Shown here one piece after another: positions 62,791 through 64,000 of a stretch of 64,000 bases of DNA (positions are counted from its first letter, which is position 1; each line of letters starts with the position of its first letter). The translations under genes and the position numbers were made by a program. The notes under the pieces were generated by a model. That model was not told the DNA's origin, ran no database searches, and worked only from the letters and a program-made list of their open reading frames with translations. The DNA lies in contig NZ_FODD01000004.1 in assembly GCF_900110255.1 (NCBI RefSeq), positions 286,843-350,842 of the forward strand, in the 5' to 3' direction. Source of the DNA: Actinacidiphila rubida (GTDB lineage: Bacteria; Actinomycetota; Actinomycetes; Streptomycetales; Streptomycetaceae).

Positions 62791-63510
62791 TCAGAGCAGC
62801 CCGCCGAGCGCGTTGCAGGCGTCGGCGACATGGGTCAACTCCCGCTGGGTGAGCCCGGAGTGGACCGGCAGGGTGAGGCTGTCGGCGGCCGCCCGCTCCG
62901 TCTCGGGCAGGAACGCACCGGACCGGTGGGCGGGCATCCGGTGCACCGGCACCGGAACGCTCACCGTGGACCGCACTCCGCGCGCGGCGAGCGCACGGGC
63001 GAACGCGTCCCGGTCGGGCCGGCCGTTGCCCGGTATCCGCACCGTGTACTGGTGGTAGAGGCGGTGGACGCCCGGCTCCGCGTACGGGACGACCACGCCC
63101 TTCAACGCGGAGTCCAGGAAACGGGCATGGGCGCGGCGCCGTGCGACCGCTCCGACGTCCTCGCGGTCGCCGCCCTCCTCCACCAGGGCGAGCGAGCACC
63201 GGTCGGCCAGCTCGCCGAGACGGTCGACCGGCGCGGGGTGCCCGAAGACACCGACCGGGATGATCGCGGCGGTACGGGGCGTGACGAGCGAGGCGACGGA
63301 CTCGGGGTCCAGGCAGAACGTCCGTGCGTCGATGTCCGCGAACACCGGGAGTGCACCGGCCAGTCGAACGGCGTCCGCGGGAGCACTCGGCCCGAACGAG
63401 GGCACGATGACCTCGTCACCGTTGCCTATCCGCAGCTCATGCAAGGTCTCTCGCAGAGCGGCCGCCGTCGTGTCCGAAGCGATCCTGTGCCGTCGTCCGG
63501 CAGTCGTCAT
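62791..63510 (-). CDS. Shortened DegT/DnrJ/EryC1-family protein lacking the catalytic lysine region
   Basis: 239 residues, whereas DegT-type sugar aminotransferases are about 370. The N-terminal half fits (SDTTAAALRETLHELRIGNGDEVIVPSFGPSAPADAVRLAGALPVFADID, then IIPVGVFGHPAPVDRL and ALVEEGGD). The next part should hold the cofactor site and the Schiff-base lysine (SFYPTKN-type), but the protein jumps to ARRRAHARFLDSAL and the substrate-side block VHRLYHQYTVRIPG, so about 70 residues with the lysine are missing. The reading frame is clean and codon use is normal, so it is not a frameshifted relic. The ATG at 63510 has GGAG eleven bases upstream. It sits between tRNA-Thr and the rRNA operon. 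Not a conventional aminotransferase. Confidence 0.75.
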   Translation of the reverse strand: MTTAGRRHRIASDTTAAALRETLHELRIGNGDEVIVPSFGPSAPADAVRLAGALPVFADIDARTFCLDPESVASLVTPRTAAIIPVGVFGHPAPVDRLGELADRCSLALVEEGGDREDVGAVARRRAHARFLDSALKGVVVPYAEPGVHRLYHQYTVRIPGNGRPDRDAFARALAARGVRSTVSVPVPVHRMPAHRSGAFLPETERAAADSLTLPVHSGLTQRELTHVADACNALGGLL

Positions 63511-63592
63511 CTGCTGCACGTCTCCACACCTCCGCCTGTCGGGAGGCCAGGTTCTCCGGGCGACGTGAACGTCAGGTAACGGAAAACAGAAA

Positions 63593-63631
63593 AACCCCGG
63601 CCCCTGAGACAAAGCTCAGAAGTCGGGGTTT
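63593..63631 (-). terminator. Terminator of the rRNA operon
   Basis: On the minus strand AACCCCG...CGGGGTT arms (63624-63630 and 63593-63599) enclose an inner CTGAG/CTCAG pair and are followed by a TTTTT run. It lies about 20 bases after the 5S 3' end. Confidence 0.85.
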
Positions 63632-63650
63632 CCCGTCCTGCAAATATTTG

Positions 63651-63768
63651 TTCGGCGGTGTCCTACTCTCCCACAGGGTCCCCCCTGCAGTACCATCGGC
63701 GCTGAAAGGCTTAGCTTCCGGGTTCGGAATGTAACCGGGCGTTTCCCTAACGCTATGACCACCGAAAC
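63651..63768 (-). rRNA. 5S ribosomal RNA
   Basis: About 118 nucleotides, starting GTTTCGGTGGTCATAGCG and ending CACCGCCGAAC on the minus strand, with the typical CCGAACCCGGAAGCTAAG loop B region. The ends pair as expected. Third gene of a 16S-23S-5S operon running on the minus strand. Confidence 0.97.
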
Positions 63769-63779
63769 ACTATGAAACA

Positions 63780-63820
63780 CCACCCACCCAACAACCCACC
63801 ACTACTGGTGGGGTGGGTGG
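63780..63820. other. Spacer hairpin between 23S and 5S rRNA
   Basis: CCACCCACCC (63780-63789) pairs with GGGTGGGTGG (63811-63820); an alternative inner stem CCCACCA/TGGTGGG exists. It is probably part of a pre-rRNA processing structure (RNase III type). Confidence 0.6.
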
Positions 63821-63862
63821 TTGCTGGTTGTTTCAGAACCACACAGTGAACGCGAGCATACA

Positions 63863-64000
63863 TGGACAAGCCCTCGGCCTATTAGTACCGGTCAGCTCCA
63901 CACCTTACGGTGCTTCCACATCCGGCCTATCAACCCAGTCGTCTACTGGGAGCCTTACCCCATCAAGTGGGTGGGAGTCCTCATCTCGAAGCAGGCTTCC
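63863..64000 (-). rRNA. 23S ribosomal RNA, 3' end (partial)
   Basis: The minus-strand sequence ends in ACCGGTACTAATAGGCC then GAGGGCTTGTCC, the conserved 3' terminus of streptomycete 23S rRNA. About 138 nucleotides are in the window; the rest is beyond 64000. The exact 3' end (63862-63864) is uncertain by a few bases. Confidence 0.95.

Noticed and set aside
62791..63510. DegT-family gene considered as a pseudogene
   Set aside because: Reading frame, codon use, ribosome site and both flanking conserved blocks are intact, so a functional shortened protein is at least as likely.

Overview
This window is chromosomal DNA of a Streptomyces or a very close actinobacterium. G+C is above 70%, third codon positions are almost all G or C, GTG and TTG starts are frequent, and Shine-Dalgarno sites are GGAGG-like. 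Gene order matches, from memory, the core region of Streptomyces coelicolor around recA, read in reverse (siderophore synthetases, hflX, rshA, dapF, miaA, miaB, recX-recA, lhr-nei, dps, clgR, pgsA-rimO, ftsK, osaAB-osaC). I see no integrase, transposase, prophage or CRISPR array. The window ends inside an rRNA operon on the minus strand.

Layout. 1-8 kb: a Ser/Thr kinase cut by the left edge converges on a minus-strand operon of aminotransferase, NIS synthetase, acyltransferase, NIS synthetase and a zinc-ribbon/FHA protein. This is a non-ribosomal siderophore pathway. 8-21 kb: a secreted trypsin-like lipoprotein, hflX behind a sigma-R-type promoter, rshA, dapF, a membrane protein, miaA, a small antitoxin-family protein, an extradiol-dioxygenase-like protein, miaB, a slipin and an orphan TAXI solute-binding protein. 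21-26 kb: an OmpR-type two-component system and a divergent flavin monooxygenase. 26-31.5 kb: a BlaI-type repressor with an M56 membrane peptidase, two membrane proteins, and a glycosyltransferase/polysaccharide deacetylase pair. Three copies of one dyad, CTACnnC-NN-GTAGTAG, lie in this block, which suggests a local BlaI regulon for envelope modification.

31.5-38.6 kb: recX and recA, with a clear RecA/LexA-independent DNA-damage promoter and a weaker SOS box. Next come an ArsR-type regulator divergent from a leaderless S41 peptidase, an AI-2E family transporter, a DUF3046 protein and an araC-azlC-azlD operon. 38.7-53 kb: lhr and nei2 (DNA repair), dps, clgR (ending in Ala-Ala), rimO-pgsA-pncC joined by ATGA overlaps, a RodZ-like protein and ftsK.

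53-64 kb: the osaB/osaA/osaC stress locus. OsaA is a hybrid histidine kinase with ten HAMP-type repeats followed by a further HAMP unit. OsaC combines an RsbW-like ATPase, sensory domains and a PP2C phosphatase behind a sigma-B-type promoter. Then come tRNA-Thr, a shortened DegT-family protein lacking the catalytic lysine segment, 5S rRNA and the 3' end of 23S rRNA.

Much of the window is stress and envelope physiology around conserved housekeeping genes. The best leads for something undescribed are the BlaI-site regulon, the siderophore pathway that lacks the usual decarboxylase and monooxygenase, the three identical DnaA-box-like 11-mers in promoter regions, and the lysine-less DegT protein beside the rRNA operon. 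Start sites were chosen by Shine-Dalgarno fit and family alignment from memory; no database search was possible.
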